A DNA stretch of 64,000 nt from Rhynchopus euleeides (Eukaryota > Euglenozoa > Diplonemea > Diplonemida > Diplonemidae): NCBI GenBank assembly GCA_963210315.1, contig OY723239.1, forward strand, positions 1,707,501 through 1,771,500, read 5' to 3'. Positions 11,213 to 21,201 of the stretch are shown one piece after another. Position 1 is the first letter of the stretch. Every line of letters begins with the position of its first letter. The notes beneath the pieces are model-generated. The model was not told where the DNA came from. It saw nothing but the letters and a program-made list of their open reading frames with translations, and did not search any database. The position numbers were made by a program, and so were the translations under genes.

Positions 11213-12921
11213 TGGCCGACCCTGAGTCCTTTTGCCGCAAGCAGCGGGGGCTGCACTCGATGACGCGGCGTGCGCACCAGTCGAGGCTGCCGGCGACGGA
11301 GGAGGAGCGCCGTGCGCCCCTGCATGTGTCTTCTGTGGCGGAGATGGACGTCGAGGCGCTGCGGGCGAGGATGACCGCCACTGTGAGGCGCAGGTTCGAC
11401 GAGGTGTGGCGGCTGACGTTCCCTGATGCGCCCCCGCCGGGCACTTTTACTCCTTCTCCCTCTGAGGGGCGCTCCCGCCCCTCGCATCTACAACAGAAGC
11501 ATGCGGAGCTGCTGGTGGAGAACGGAGTGGCTGGGCCTGCGTCGGGCCCGGGCCCCTCCCTGTGCGTGCCCTTCACTGTGATGGAGGAGAAGCCGTCGGG
11601 GTTGCGGCAGAGGTTCATCCTCTGGACCAAGCAGGCAAACGACGATCTGGAGGAGTCCTACACGGCACACGTCCCCCTGGGGCACATCTCGGGGTACCTC
11701 GACGCGGTGTTTGCGGAGTGTGGGTCGGCGCGGGATTTCAAGTGCGGGTTTTATCAGATCCCCATCCCTGCGCCTGCACGGAGGTTCTTCCGCTTCGCTG
11801 ACGAGTCGGGGGACTGGTATGAGCTGCTGAGGTTGCCCATGGGCCACTGTTGTGCGCCCGAGCTGATGCACACTTTGGCTGCTGTTGTGGGTGGGCACCG
11901 GGACTACGTCCGCCAGGAGTTCTGCACTGCGCCTGAGGTGGGGGTCGACGTCTGGATCGACAACGTGCGTCTGACCGGCCCCCGCACCAGTGTCGAAATG
12001 GCGACGCGGCAGATGGACAAGGTGGCTGCGGCGTGCGCTGCGACATGGAAGCCGTCTGACTCGGTGGACACGGCGACGGTCTACGAGTTTCTCGGGGTGG
12101 CATTCGACCATGCTGCCCAGACCGTGTCTCCGTCGGACAGGCTGATGGCGAAGCTGGACAGCGTGGACTGGCAGAGGGTGACGGCTGGTGAGCTGGAGTC
12201 GCTGGGTGGAAGGTTGCTCCACGCCAGCGCCATTTCGGGAGTGTCCCCGGGGAGGTTCTGGTTTGGGATCAAGTTCCTCCGCCGGGTGACTAATTTTTTG
12301 AACCGGGCGGTCCTTCGGCCGCCTGACCCTGTGCGGATCCCCCCATCGGTCTGCCGGGAGTTGCGGCAGTGGTGTGTGTGTGTGGGGGTTGCGCGTGTTC
12401 CCCCCCACAGAAGAGTTATTCAGTCCACACCCCCGTCTTTTACTTGCTTTGTTGACGCCTCCCTCAAGGGCTGGGGTGGCGTCTTAATAGATTCCTTTAC
12501 ACAAGAAATGCAGGTCATTGGTGACTCGTGGACCGCAGCCGAGTCCCAGCTGCACATTAACATTCTCGAGGCGATGGCCCTCAACAAAACAGTGCGAGCC
12601 CTTCCCCGGTCTGTGTGCGGGGGGGCTGTAGAGATCTGGGTCGACAATACGACCGTGGCAGCTGTTGTGCGCAAGCGGCTGTGTGCCGCCTGCCATCTTA
12701 TTAACAAGTCCGTCCTGGAGGCGGTAGAATACCTCACAGCCCTCCAGGTTTTGTCTTTTTCCGTTGGATACGTCCACACCTCTGCCAATCCGGCAGATCT
12801 CCCTTCCCGTATCCCCCCCTCTTGCATTTCTTCTCCCGAAACCCGGGACCAGGTTTCACTTGCGGTGCGGCGCTTCTTCACTCGCGGTGGGGCAGGCGGA
12901 GACCTCGCCTCAACAGCCTGA
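11212..12921 (+). CDS. Reverse transcriptase plus RNase H of DIRS copy 1
   Basis: About 569 residues from MADPESF. The fingers/palm region is visible (PFTVMEEKPSGLRQRFILW, then FKCGFYQIPIP, LLRLPMGHCCAPELMH and the palm box VDVWIDNV). The RNase H region follows (CFVDASLKGWGG, INILEAMAL, IWVDNTTVAA, TSANPADLPSR). This combination is diagnostic of DIRS-type polymerases. The open frame extends further upstream, but that part is an off-frame shadow of the recombinase gene. Confidence 0.85.
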   Translation: MADPESFCRKQRGLHSMTRRAHQSRLPATEEERRAPLHVSSVAEMDVEALRARMTATVRRRFDEVWRLTFPDAPPPGTFTPSPSEGRSRPSHLQQKHAELLVENGVAGPASGPGPSLCVPFTVMEEKPSGLRQRFILWTKQANDDLEESYTAHVPLGHISGYLDAVFAECGSARDFKCGFYQIPIPAPARRFFRFADESGDWYELLRLPMGHCCAPELMHTLAAVVGGHRDYVRQEFCTAPEVGVDVWIDNVRLTGPRTSVEMATRQMDKVAAACAATWKPSDSVDTATVYEFLGVAFDHAAQTVSPSDRLMAKLDSVDWQRVTAGELESLGGRLLHASAISGVSPGRFWFGIKFLRRVTNFLNRAVLRPPDPVRIPPSVCRELRQWCVCVGVARVPPHRRVIQSTPPSFTCFVDASLKGWGGVLIDSFTQEMQVIGDSWTAAESQLHINILEAMALNKTVRALPRSVCGGAVEIWVDNTTVAAVVRKRLCAACHLINKSVLEAVEYLTALQVLSFSVGYVHTSANPADLPSRIPPSCISSPETRDQVSLAVRRFFTRGGAGGDLASTA

Positions 12922-13131
12922 ATTGGCGGTTGTCGCGGGATCTCTTAACCCCTTCGCGTTGCAAGTGAGGAAAAGCTGAACCGGAAGTCCCCCTTCCTCC
13001 TTCCCATCAACACCCCCACTACCCATTGCCTTTGCCATTCTTGTCGTTGCGCACACACACCACCAGGAGAACTATAGCCGAGTCGACGTGTGTGTGCCCC
13101 CTGTCTGCGATAGCCGGCCAAGGTATGATTC
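12901..13131 (+). repeat. DIRS repeat block A1 (231 bp)
   Basis: Starts GACCTCGCCTCAACAGCC and ends GCCAAGGTATGATTC. Four near-identical copies occur: A1, A2 (13397), A3 (16778) and A4 (17277). Its first bases overlap the end of the RNase H frame. Confidence 0.9.
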
Positions 13132-13396
13132 TCACAGTTTACTGAGGGAATATGACCCAAGGCCATTGGCAGCAGACACCCCCATCCCCCTCATCACCCC
13201 TGACACCCCACAACCCCAATCCTGTTGCCTTTCCCCTCTCTCTCCCCCCATGTTGTGCCCATGCACCTTCCCGGGACACTTTGTATATAACTTTAACACC
13301 ACACCACACAACACCCCCTTCATCAGGGTAATCTCCCCGCGGCCAACACTCTTCGTCTTGTCCGCTTTCTTTTATTGTCCCACCCTCCATCCCCCG
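13132..13396 (+). repeat. DIRS repeat block B1 (265 bp)
   Basis: Lies between A1 and A2 and recurs as B2 (17010-17276). It contains a TATA-like word (TTGTATATAACTT, near 13280) that could serve a promoter in the circular or tandem form; that is inference. Confidence 0.85.
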
Positions 13397-13627
13397 GACC
13401 TCGCCTCAACAGCCTGAATTGGCGGTTGTCGCGGGATCTCTTAACCCCTTCGCGTTGCAAGTGAGGAAAAGCTGAACCGGAAGTCCCCCTTCCTCCTTCC
13501 CATCAACACCCCCACTACCCATTGCCTTTGCCATTCTTGTCGTTGCGCACACACACCACCAGGAGAACTATAGCCGAGTCGACGTGTGTGTGCCCCCTGT
13601 CTGCGATAGCCGGCCAAGGTATGATTC
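13397..13627 (+). repeat. DIRS repeat block A2, shared by the two copies
   Basis: The same 231-bp block as A1. It closes copy 1 and opens copy 2, so the two elements form a head-to-tail tandem. Confidence 0.9.
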
Positions 13628-13907
13628 CCAGAGGGAGCTGGGGAACCACCTGCTGCGACAGGTGCTGCTCCAGATTGCCTTCGTGCGAGACAGGGTGCCG
13701 CGAGCTGCGATCGAGCGCCACCTCGCCAGGGAGGACGCCACGGCCCACCCTGTGATGCGAGCGGCTGCGGCAGTGGGCCCGGGGGCCGCCCCCCAGACAC
13801 AACACACACGCCCCCGCACCGCCGCCAGAGCCCCCCAGCAGCGCATCGTGGCGAAGGCACCGGCGAGGGCGCCGGGAAACGGCAGGGCCGGGGGCGGGCG
13901 CGCGTGA
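13628..13907 (+). CDS. Gag-like remnant of DIRS copy 2
   Basis: Homologous to the second half of the gag-like frame of copy 1 (shared words RELGNHLLRQVLLQ and GNGRAGGGRA). Partial. Confidence 0.45.
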
Positions 13908-15091
13908 CTGCCCACCTCCCGGCTCCAGGCCCGCCCCCCCCTCGCGCTTCTACAACACCCCGCCCCTCGCCGCCCATCCAACCCCCCCACATCCACAACA
14001 TCAACAACATCAACAACAACGACAACAACAACAACAACACCTCAACAACATCTCCTCCACCCGACACATCCCTTCGACCCCACCCCGCTCAGCCAGGGCC
14101 CGCAACGCCCTTAGGCGCATCCGGCGCCGCCAGCGGGAGAACACCGCTCTTTGCGAGGGCGATGATGCGGCACGTGGCCGCTCGGGTCGGGGGTGTGGCG
14201 GTGCGCGTCACGGGAGAGGTGGAGGTCGGCCCCGGGGAGGCCGTGGAGCGCCTGCAGGCCGTGGTGGCGGGTATGTGGGCGCGAAGCACTTCGTCACAGA
14301 GGCAGCTGCTGTGGGCAAGGCTGGTGCGGTGGGCCAACGAGCACGGCCTAGAAGTCGACGCCGACACCGCCATGCTGTTCGTGCTGGCGACAGGGGTGTC
14401 GCCGCAGGGGATGCTGGCCTACGCAAAGGCGCTCTCCGGGACGATGCGCCACCTCGGCCTCGCCCAGCAGCCCCTCCTCAGCCTGGCAAGCGCGCTGCGT
14501 GCGGCCGGGGGGGCCATTCCGCAGCAGCAGGCGACGCCGATGCCGAAGGAGGTACTCGTGGCGTGGGCGCTGTGTCAACAGCCGCATCTCCGACTGGCGG
14601 CGCTGACGGCGTGGAAGACCGCGGCCCGGTGGGGGGAGGTGTGCACCCTCTCGTCGGAGCAGTTCATCGCGGTGCAGCCCACGGAGGTGATAATAGACTG
14701 GCACACCTCCCCGAAGGGCCGTCGGGCCAACCCGTTCACAGCCTCAAAGTGGACGGTGATATGCGGGGACCTGACCCCCTCCATCGCGGAGCTGGTGACG
14801 CGCCTGCGCCCCTTCGAGCGGCTGACGGCGGTTTCGACGGCAGATGTGACGGCGATGTGGCGGGCAACACCGGGGATGGAGGCCTACTCGGGCCACAGCG
14901 TGAAGCGCGGGGCGCTCACCTTCCTCTTCGGGCTCATCGCGTCGGGAGCGGATCTGTCGGAGATGCTGGTGGGCCGCCTCGCGAAGCATCACGGCGAGGG
15001 CGGCCTCTCCAGCACCACCATCCGCTACGGGGGATGCCCCACGGAGATGGCGAGGGCGCTGCGGACGCAGGAGGTGACACGGCATCTGTGA
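13904..15091 (+). CDS. Tyrosine recombinase of DIRS copy 2
   Basis: The same recombinase as in copy 1; clear homology starts at about 14098. The motifs TAWKTAARWGEV, GHSVKRGAL and TTIRYGG are all present. The proline/asparagine-rich lead-in upstream is probably not part of the native protein. It ends in the same TGATG overlap with the next frame (15089-15093). Confidence 0.75.
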   Translation: MTAHLPAPGPPPPRASTTPRPSPPIQPPHIHNINNINNNDNNNNNTSTTSPPPDTSLRPHPAQPGPATPLGASGAASGRTPLFARAMMRHVAARVGGVAVRVTGEVEVGPGEAVERLQAVVAGMWARSTSSQRQLLWARLVRWANEHGLEVDADTAMLFVLATGVSPQGMLAYAKALSGTMRHLGLAQQPLLSLASALRAAGGAIPQQQATPMPKEVLVAWALCQQPHLRLAALTAWKTAARWGEVCTLSSEQFIAVQPTEVIIDWHTSPKGRRANPFTASKWTVICGDLTPSIAELVTRLRPFERLTAVSTADVTAMWRATPGMEAYSGHSVKRGALTFLFGLIASGADLSEMLVGRLAKHHGEGGLSSTTIRYGGCPTEMARALRTQEVTRHL

Positions 15092-16798
15092 TGGCCGACC
15101 CTGAGTCCTTTTGCCGCAAGCAGCGGGGGCTGCACTCGGTGACGCGGCGTGCGCACCAGTCGAGGCTGCCGGCGACGGAGGAGGAGCGCCGTGCGCCCCT
15201 GCATGTGTCTTCTGTGGCGGAGATGGACGTCGAGGCGCTGCGGGCGAGGATGACCGCCACTGTGAGGCGCAGGTTCGACGAGGTGTGGCGGCTGACGTTC
15301 CCCGATGCACCCCCGCCGGGCACTTCTACACCTTCTCCCTCTGAGGGGCGCTCCCGCCCCTCGCATCTACAACACAAGCATGCGGAGCTGCTGGTGGAGA
15401 ACGGAGTGGCTGGGCCTGCGTCGGGTCCGGGCCCCTCCCTGTGCGTGCCCTTTACTGTGATGGAGGAGAAGCCGTCCGGGTTGCGGCAGAGGTTCATCCT
15501 CTGGACCAAGCAGGCAAACGACAACTTGGAGGAGTCCTACGCGGCACACGTCCCCCTGGGGCACATCTCGGGGTACCTCGACGCGGTGTTTGCGGAGTGT
15601 GGGTCGGCGCGGGATTTCAAGTGCGGGTTTTATCAGATCCCCATCCCTGCGCCTGCACGGAGGTTCTTTCGCTTCGCTGACGAGTCGGGGGACTGGTATG
15701 AGCTGCTGAGGTTGCCCATGGGCCACTGTTGTGCGCCCGAGCTGATGCACACTTTGGCTGCTGTTGTGGGTGGGCACCGGGACTACGTCCGCCAGGAGTT
15801 CTGCACTGCGCCTGAGGTGGGGGTCGACGTCTGGATCGACAACGTGCGTCTGACCGGCCCCCGCACCAGTGTCGAAGAGGCGACGCGGCAGATGGACAAG
15901 GTGGCTGCGGCGTGCGCTGCGACATGGAAGCCGTCTGACTCGGTGGACACGGCGACGGTCTACGAGTTTCTCGGGGTGGCATTCGACCACGCTGCCCAGA
16001 CCGTGTCTCCGTCGGACAGGCTGATGGCGAAGCTGGACAGCGTGGACTGGCAGAGGGTGACGGCTGGTGAGCTGGAGTCGCTGGGTGGAAGGTTGCTCCA
16101 CGCCAGCGCCATTTCGGGAGTGTCCCCGGGGAGGTTCTGGTTTGGGATCAAGTTCCTCCGCCGGGTGACTAATTTTTTGAACCGGGCGGTCCTTCGGCCG
16201 CCTGACCCTGTGCGGATCCCCCCATCGGTCTGCCGGGAGTTGCGGCAGTGGTGTGTGTGTGGGGGTTGCGCGTGTTCCCCCCCACAGGAGAGTTATTCAG
16301 TCCACACCCCCGTCTTTTACTTGCTTTGTTGACGCCTCCCTCAAGGGTTGGGGTGGCGTCTTAATAGATTCCTTTACACAAGAAATGCAGGTCATTGGTG
16401 ACTCGTGGACCGCAGCCGAGTCCCAGCTGCACATTAACATTCTCGAGGCGATGGCCCTCAACAAAACAGTGCGAGCCCTTCCCCGGTCTGTGTGCGGGGG
16501 GGCTGTAGAGATCTGGGTCGACAATACGACCGTGGCAGCTGTTGTGCGCAAGCGGCTGTGTGCCGCCTGCCATCTTATTAACAAGTCCGTCCTGGAGGCG
16601 GTAGAATACCTCACAGCCCTCCAGGTTTTGTCTTTTTCCGTTGGATACGTCCACACCTCTGCCAATCCGGCAGATCTCCCTTCCCGTATCCCCCCCTCTT
16701 GCATTTCTTCTCCCGAAACCCGGGACCAGGTTTCACTTGCGGTGCGGCGCTTCTTCACTCGCGGTGGGGCAGGCGGAGACCTCGCCTCAACAGCCTGA
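15091..16798 (+). pseudogene. Reverse transcriptase/RNase H of DIRS copy 2 (broken)
   Basis: Parallels 11212-12921 of copy 1, with the polymerase and RNase H regions recognisable by the same motifs. It is not a single open frame (about one break). Confidence 0.8.
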
Positions 16799-17009
16799 AT
16801 TGGCGGTTGTCGCGGGATCTCTTAACCCCTTCGCGTTGCAAGTGAGGAAAAGCTGAACCGGAAGTCCCCCTTCCCCCTTCCCATCAACACCCCCACTACC
16901 CATTGCCTTTGCCTTTCTTGTCGTTGCGCACACACACCACCAGGAGAACTATAGCCGAGTCGACGTGTGTGTGCCCCCTGTCTGCGATAGCCCGGCCAAG
17001 GTATGATTC
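16778..17009 (+). repeat. DIRS repeat block A3
   Basis: Third copy of the A block; it differs from A1 at only a few bases. Followed by B2. Confidence 0.9.
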
Positions 17010-17276
17010 TCACAGTTTACTGAGGGAATATGACCCAAGGCCACTGGCAGCAGACACCCCCATCCCCCTCATCACCCCTGACACCCCTCAACCCCAATCC
17101 TGTTGCCTTTCCCCTCTCTCTCTCCCCCCATGTTGTGCCCATGCACCTTCCCGGGACACCTTGTATATAACTTTAACACCACACCACACAACACCCCCTT
17201 CATCAGGGTAATCTCCCCGCGGCCAACACTCTTCGTCTTGTCCGCTTTCTTTTATTGTCCCACCCTCCATCCCCCG
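17010..17276 (+). repeat. DIRS repeat block B2
   Basis: Second copy of the B block, between A3 and A4, with the same TATA-like word near 17162. Confidence 0.85.
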
Positions 17277-17508
17277 GACCTCGCCTCAACAGCCTGAATT
17301 GGCGGTTGTCGCGGGATCTCTTAACCCCTTCGCGTTGCAAGTGAGGAAAAGCTGAACCGGAAGTCCCCCTTCCCCCTTCCCATCAACACCCCCACTACCC
17401 ATTGCCTTTGCCTTTCTTGTCGTTGCGCACACACACCACCAGGAGAACTATAGCCGAGTCGACGTGTGTGTGCCCCCTGTCTGCGATAGCCCGGCCAAGG
17501 TATGATTC
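17277..17508 (+). repeat. DIRS repeat block A4, right end of the tandem
   Basis: Fourth A copy; it ends at TATGATTC. Sequence to its right is unrelated to the DIRS interior. Confidence 0.9.
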
Positions 17509-17509
17509 C

Positions 17510-17626
17510 CCTCTCGGGAGCGAAAAATGCCCTCGGGCGCTTCGCGCCCTCGGGGCATTTTTCGCCTCCCTCGAGGGTCATTTGGGGCCTCCCCGGGAGG
17601 GAGGTAAATATTCATTCCCTACCGCG
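17510..17626. repeat. Hairpin repeat, copy 1 (second copy at 19140-19254)
   Basis: Starts CCCTCTCGGGAGCG and ends GGAGGTAAATATTCATTCC. It can fold on itself: CGAAAAATGCCC... on the left pairs with ...GGGCATTTTTCG on the right around a GCTTCGC turn. The copy at 19140-19254 is almost identical. Confidence 0.85.
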
Positions 17627-17635
17627 GGGACACTT

Positions 17636-17838
17636 TTCCACCCTCCCTCCAGCTCACTTTCCCACCCCGCGTCTTGAACAGGAACTCTGGACTTTCCCAC
17701 CCTCCAGCTCACTTTCCCACCCTCCGGCTCACTTTCCCACCCTCCAGCTCTACTTTCCCGCCCTCCAGCTCCACTTTCCCACCCTCCAGCTCTACTTTCC
17801 CACCCTCCAGGGTCACTTTCCCACCCTCCGGCTGACAC
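17636..17838. repeat. Minisatellite of about 21 bp (ACTTTCCCACCCTCCAGCTC)
   Basis: About nine imperfect units with variants CCGGCTC, CAGCTCT and CAGGGTC, interrupted once by GCGTCTTGAACAGG near 17670. No coding meaning. Confidence 0.85.
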
Positions 17839-17907
17839 GCTGAAAATGGGCCGAAAATGGGCAATTTTGGCAAAGGCCTAAGGACCCCTATACACCCACC
17901 ATATACC

Positions 17908-18617
17908 CAGTGGATATCCCCCGTGGCGAAAAAAAAAAATTTCTCCCAAAAAAAAATATTTCTGGAAATCAGCTTGGCGAAAAAAAATATTTTCGCCACG
18001 GGATTTTTGGCTGGGGAGAAAAAAGTCCGAGTTTCCCTGGAGGTCAGATTTCTTTTCAACTATTTCTCAAAGCCCCGAACGCACAGCAGGCCAAGCTGGT
18101 CGATACATCGACAGCGAAATTTGTGTCCTCTTTTGGAGTTCACGACTGTGTCAAAGGCAGGCACAGGAGGACGCTCTGGTTGCGCAGTGGACGACGTTGA
18201 AGACTATGCTTCGCCAGTTCCGTCAAGAAGTTGCTAACAGTCACGTACACTTTGGTTGTTTATGGTTTACACTTCCCCGCAAGACTTGCTCGATGATGTC
18301 CTCAAGTATGCGAGGATATTTGGAGTCCGGCCTCTCAGTTTCCGCTGCGGGCTTCATTTGATGACATTCAGGTCATCCAGACGGACAAAATAATGCAGAG
18401 GAAGACCTCGTTCGGGCAATTTGGCAACGGCAAGTACGCGTTGGGGCGGAGGTTCCAGAAGGGCGGGGCAGGGCATGACTGACCGAGCGGGTTGAGGTTT
18501 CGGCGCCCGAAGGGCGCCGAAAAAAATTGAGGGGTAAAAAAAATTCTGGCAAAATCGAGGGTCGAGAAAATTTTTTCGCCACCGGAAAAACCAGATTTTG
18601 GTGTCAGGATACAGCCT
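17908..18617 (-). mobile_element. Mutator-like non-autonomous element, 710 bp
   Basis: The ends are CAGTGGATATCC and (reverse complement) AGGCTGTATCC. It is flanked by CCATATACC (17899-17907) and GCATATACC (18618-18626), eight of nine bases identical. The same element in opposite orientation lies at 21137-23252, with its own 9-bp duplication. A 9-bp duplication with weak terminal inverted repeats fits Mutator-like elements. A strong GGCGCCC-GAA-GGGCGCC hairpin lies near 18501-18519. The central 430 bp has coding-like stretches in several frames but no intact gene. Confidence 0.8.
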
Positions 18618-18626
18618 GCATATACC

Positions 18627-19139
18627 CTTCTGAAACCAAAAAGTGCACGAAAGGGGTTAAAACGGCTCAATTCGTTGATTTGTTGCAATTCCCTGCTTTT
18701 TTCAGCTAAAAATCGATTTTTGGCTGGGCGAGTAGTTGGTCAAAATCGCGAAAAATGTCAAAAATCCGGATTTTTCACAGAGGCCCAAAAACGTGTTTCT
18801 GGGTGAAAAATGGGCCCGAAAACCGGTTTTTGGCCATTTCTGGGTGGTTTTTGGGGGTTTCCCGCCATATTTTCTGCCCGAAACCCGTGAAAATTTTCAT
18901 GAAAATCCGCATTCTATTTTTTCGACAGAATAACCCAAAAAACCAAGTGTCACCCACTGGAAAATCGATTTTTTGGCGTTTTTCTGGGTGGGAACCGGTT
19001 TTCCCGGGGCCAAAAAGTGCGAAAAGTGGCCAAAAAGCCCGGTCAGAGGGTCCAACTGCAGACAGCTTCCAGAGGGTCGGGAGGGCTGGAAAACGTGTCC
19101 CCTTGGGAGAGAAAGATAACTACCTCCCTCCCGGGCCCC
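18627..19139. other. Unrecognised non-coding sequence
   Basis: The part 18620-18730 matches 20196-20305 (shared words CGAAAGGGGTT and TTCCCTGCT), so the Mutator-like element above landed in an older repeat. The rest is rich in cgatttttggc-type words. No gene is seen. Confidence 0.5.
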
Positions 19140-19254
19140 GCATGACCCTCTCGGGAGCGAAAAATGCCCTCGGGCGCTTCGCGCCCTCGGGGCATTTTTC
19201 GCCTCCCTCGAGGGTCATTTGGGGCCTCCCCGGGAGGGAGGTAAATATTCATTC
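19140..19254. repeat. Hairpin repeat, copy 2
   Basis: Near-identical to 17510-17626, with the same palindromic core. It directly abuts the inverted-repeat element at 19255. Confidence 0.85.
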
Positions 19255-19670
19255 CTGCACCCCGGCCGGAGGCCGAAATTGCACCCGAGTGCAGGTAAAA
19301 AAACGGTCCGAGGGCCGCAGGCCCGAGGCCTTTTTTTACCTGCACGAGGGTGCAATTGAGGCCGATACGGGGTGCAGATGATGGTTTCTTGCACAACCCA
19401 GTCATGTTTTGCACAGCACGACGAACTCGGAAATTCCTCATATTTGCACTCCAGGTCCCCATATTTGCACTGCGGGTCTCATATTTGCACTGGTGCAAAT
19501 ATGGGACCTGGAGTGCGTGCAAATAATGACTGGGGGGTGCAAGAAATGTCGTTTTCTTGCACCCCCCCGGACATTTCTTGCACTGCAATAAAGTAAAAGG
19601 GGTCAACAGCCCTGGTCTGGAGCCCACCAGAATCCACCGGGTGCAATTTCGGCCTCCGGTCGGGGTGCAG
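19255..19670. mobile_element. MITE-like element of 416 bp with 33-bp inverted ends
   Basis: The left end CTGCACCCCGGCCGGAGG... (19255-19288) and the right end (19637-19670, reverse complement) differ at one base over 33. Another inverted pair (TGCAGGTAAAAAAA with TTTTTTTACCTGCA) lies near the left end. I do not see a convincing target duplication. The interior repeats ATATTTGCAC. Confidence 0.7.
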
Positions 19671-19754
19671 GAAATATAGGTGGTTACAGGCAGTCGGTTG
19701 GGGTGTGACATTGCTCAGATTGGTGTGGCACCTGTTCGGTTTGTTATGCTGCGG

Positions 19755-19885
19755 GTTGTCGATTGCAGGGGGATCCGCTGGAGCCGCAAAGTCGCTCGCC
19801 GGAGAGCGGGGCTGCCGCGAAGCGGCGCCCCGCGACCGGCGACAGCGACTTCGAGGCGACAGTGGATCCCCCTGCAATTGACAAC
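19755..19885. repeat. Foldback repeat, 131 bp
   Basis: The ends GTTGTCGATTGCAGGGGG... and ...CCCCCTGCAATTGACAAC pair at about 24 of 26 positions. The middle also folds (GCGGGGCTGCCGC with GCGGCGCCCCGC). Possibly a very small MITE. Confidence 0.65.
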
Positions 19886-20721
19886 GTGCGGGCACGGGCC
19901 GCTCAGCTGCCCACCTGCCCCTCCCCATAGCTCTCAGTATTTCCCGTGGATGCAGCGCATGCATCCACAACTCTTGTGGATGCATCCACACAGAGCCTCG
20001 AGCTCCGAAGCCCTGCCTCCAGGCCTGCAAGCAGTGGATGACTGCGTGTATGCCTGCATGCATTGATGGATGGATGGATGCATGCCTGTACACCTCCATG
20101 CGTGCATGGCTGTGGATGCCTGCATGCATGCATGCAGGCATCCATCCCCGGTTTGTCTGCAGGGGATGAAATTTTAAGAAAATGTGCCACGGCCCAGTAT
20201 GGACACCCCTAAAACCCTTCGGAAACCAGAGAAGCCACGAAAGGGGTTCAGACGGCCTGAATACGCCTACGGTTGCATTTCCCTGCTATTTTCGACCAAA
20301 AATCGAATTTGGGCATGCACGGATGCCGTGCTTGCATGCATGACTGTATCCACACCATCTGCGGCCCCACTGAGAGCTATGCCCTCCCATGCCCCCACCC
20401 CTCCCCCAGCCTCGCTCCCCTGCACACGCGTGCGTCCTGACGCCCGCGTTTGGTCTGTCGGCTTTCGCCGAGTCACTCAGAGCTGTGATTCCGGTGCTTG
20501 AGCGTAGTTTCTCACTCTGCTGTGACATGTTTCAGGCTTTTTGCCGTCAGTTTTTTCAGCCAATTACTTGCCCCGCCTCATTCCAAAATTCATGGACATA
20601 TCTGGGGCCGAATGGCGTAGTTCATGTGTACTTTTGCACATTACCTTGCGAGGAGGTGCTGGCGGAGAGAGTTTCACTCTCTACAATCAACCCCCCCCCC
20701 CCCCCACTTTCCCCTGCCTTC
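19886..20721. other. Non-coding, with tetranucleotide repeats
   Basis: The part 20030-20150 is rich in GCATGCAT and GGATGGAT words. The part 20196-20305 matches 18620-18730. A C run precedes the heptamer array. No gene is seen. Confidence 0.5.
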
Positions 20722-20879
<158 letters not shown>

Positions 20880-21060
20880 CCTCCCCACCTTTCAGCTTTG
20901 GTGTTTTGCTATTGATGTTCATTGAAGCCCTGTTGAGGGGCTTCCTTCTCTTGCCTGCAGTCTTCTTTTTCGGAGTCCCCCACCCCCCCACCCCCAACGT
21001 TTTTGTATACCATCACAGCCTTATTGCCCACACAGTAAAACACAACACAGGCCGGAAAAA

Positions 21061-21136
21061 GGTAACTTTCAATGCAGGCACCCACATTTTGAGGGAAAGC
21101 CGGAATTGAAGGTTCTTTTATTATCGGCTAGTCAAC
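21061..21136 (+). repeat. Left part of an interrupted 151-bp repeat
   Basis: Starts GGTAACTTTCAATGCAGG and matches 36698-36773. The rest of the repeat resumes at 23253, after the Mutator-like insertion. The last nine bases (CTAGTCAAC) are the target duplication. Confidence 0.9.
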
Positions 21137-21201
21137 AGGCTGTATCCTGACACCAAAATCTGGTTTTTCCGGTGGCGAAAAAAATTTCTCGACCCTCGAT
21201 T

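Larger units (their letters stand above)
9556..13627 (+). mobile_element. DIRS-type (tyrosine recombinase) retroelement, copy 1
   Basis: Fossil retroelement in the order gag-like part, tyrosine recombinase, reverse transcriptase plus RNase H, then repeat blocks A1-B1-A2 (12901-13131, 13132-13396, 13397-13627). The A-B-A arrangement is the split direct repeat pattern known for PAT/Ngaro-like DIRS elements. It is incomplete on its left side, where the OTU transposon end lies. The rest looks largely whole. Copy 2 follows directly and shares block A2. The near identity of the copies suggests a young insertion. Confidence 0.85.
13397..17508 (+). mobile_element. DIRS-type retroelement, copy 2
   Basis: Fossil. 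The order is A2, gag-like remnant, tyrosine recombinase, reverse transcriptase/RNase H, then A3-B2-A4. It is nearly identical to copy 1 along its length. It looks broken, with about two breaks relative to copy 1. Its right end is followed directly by the hairpin repeat at 17510. Confidence 0.85.
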
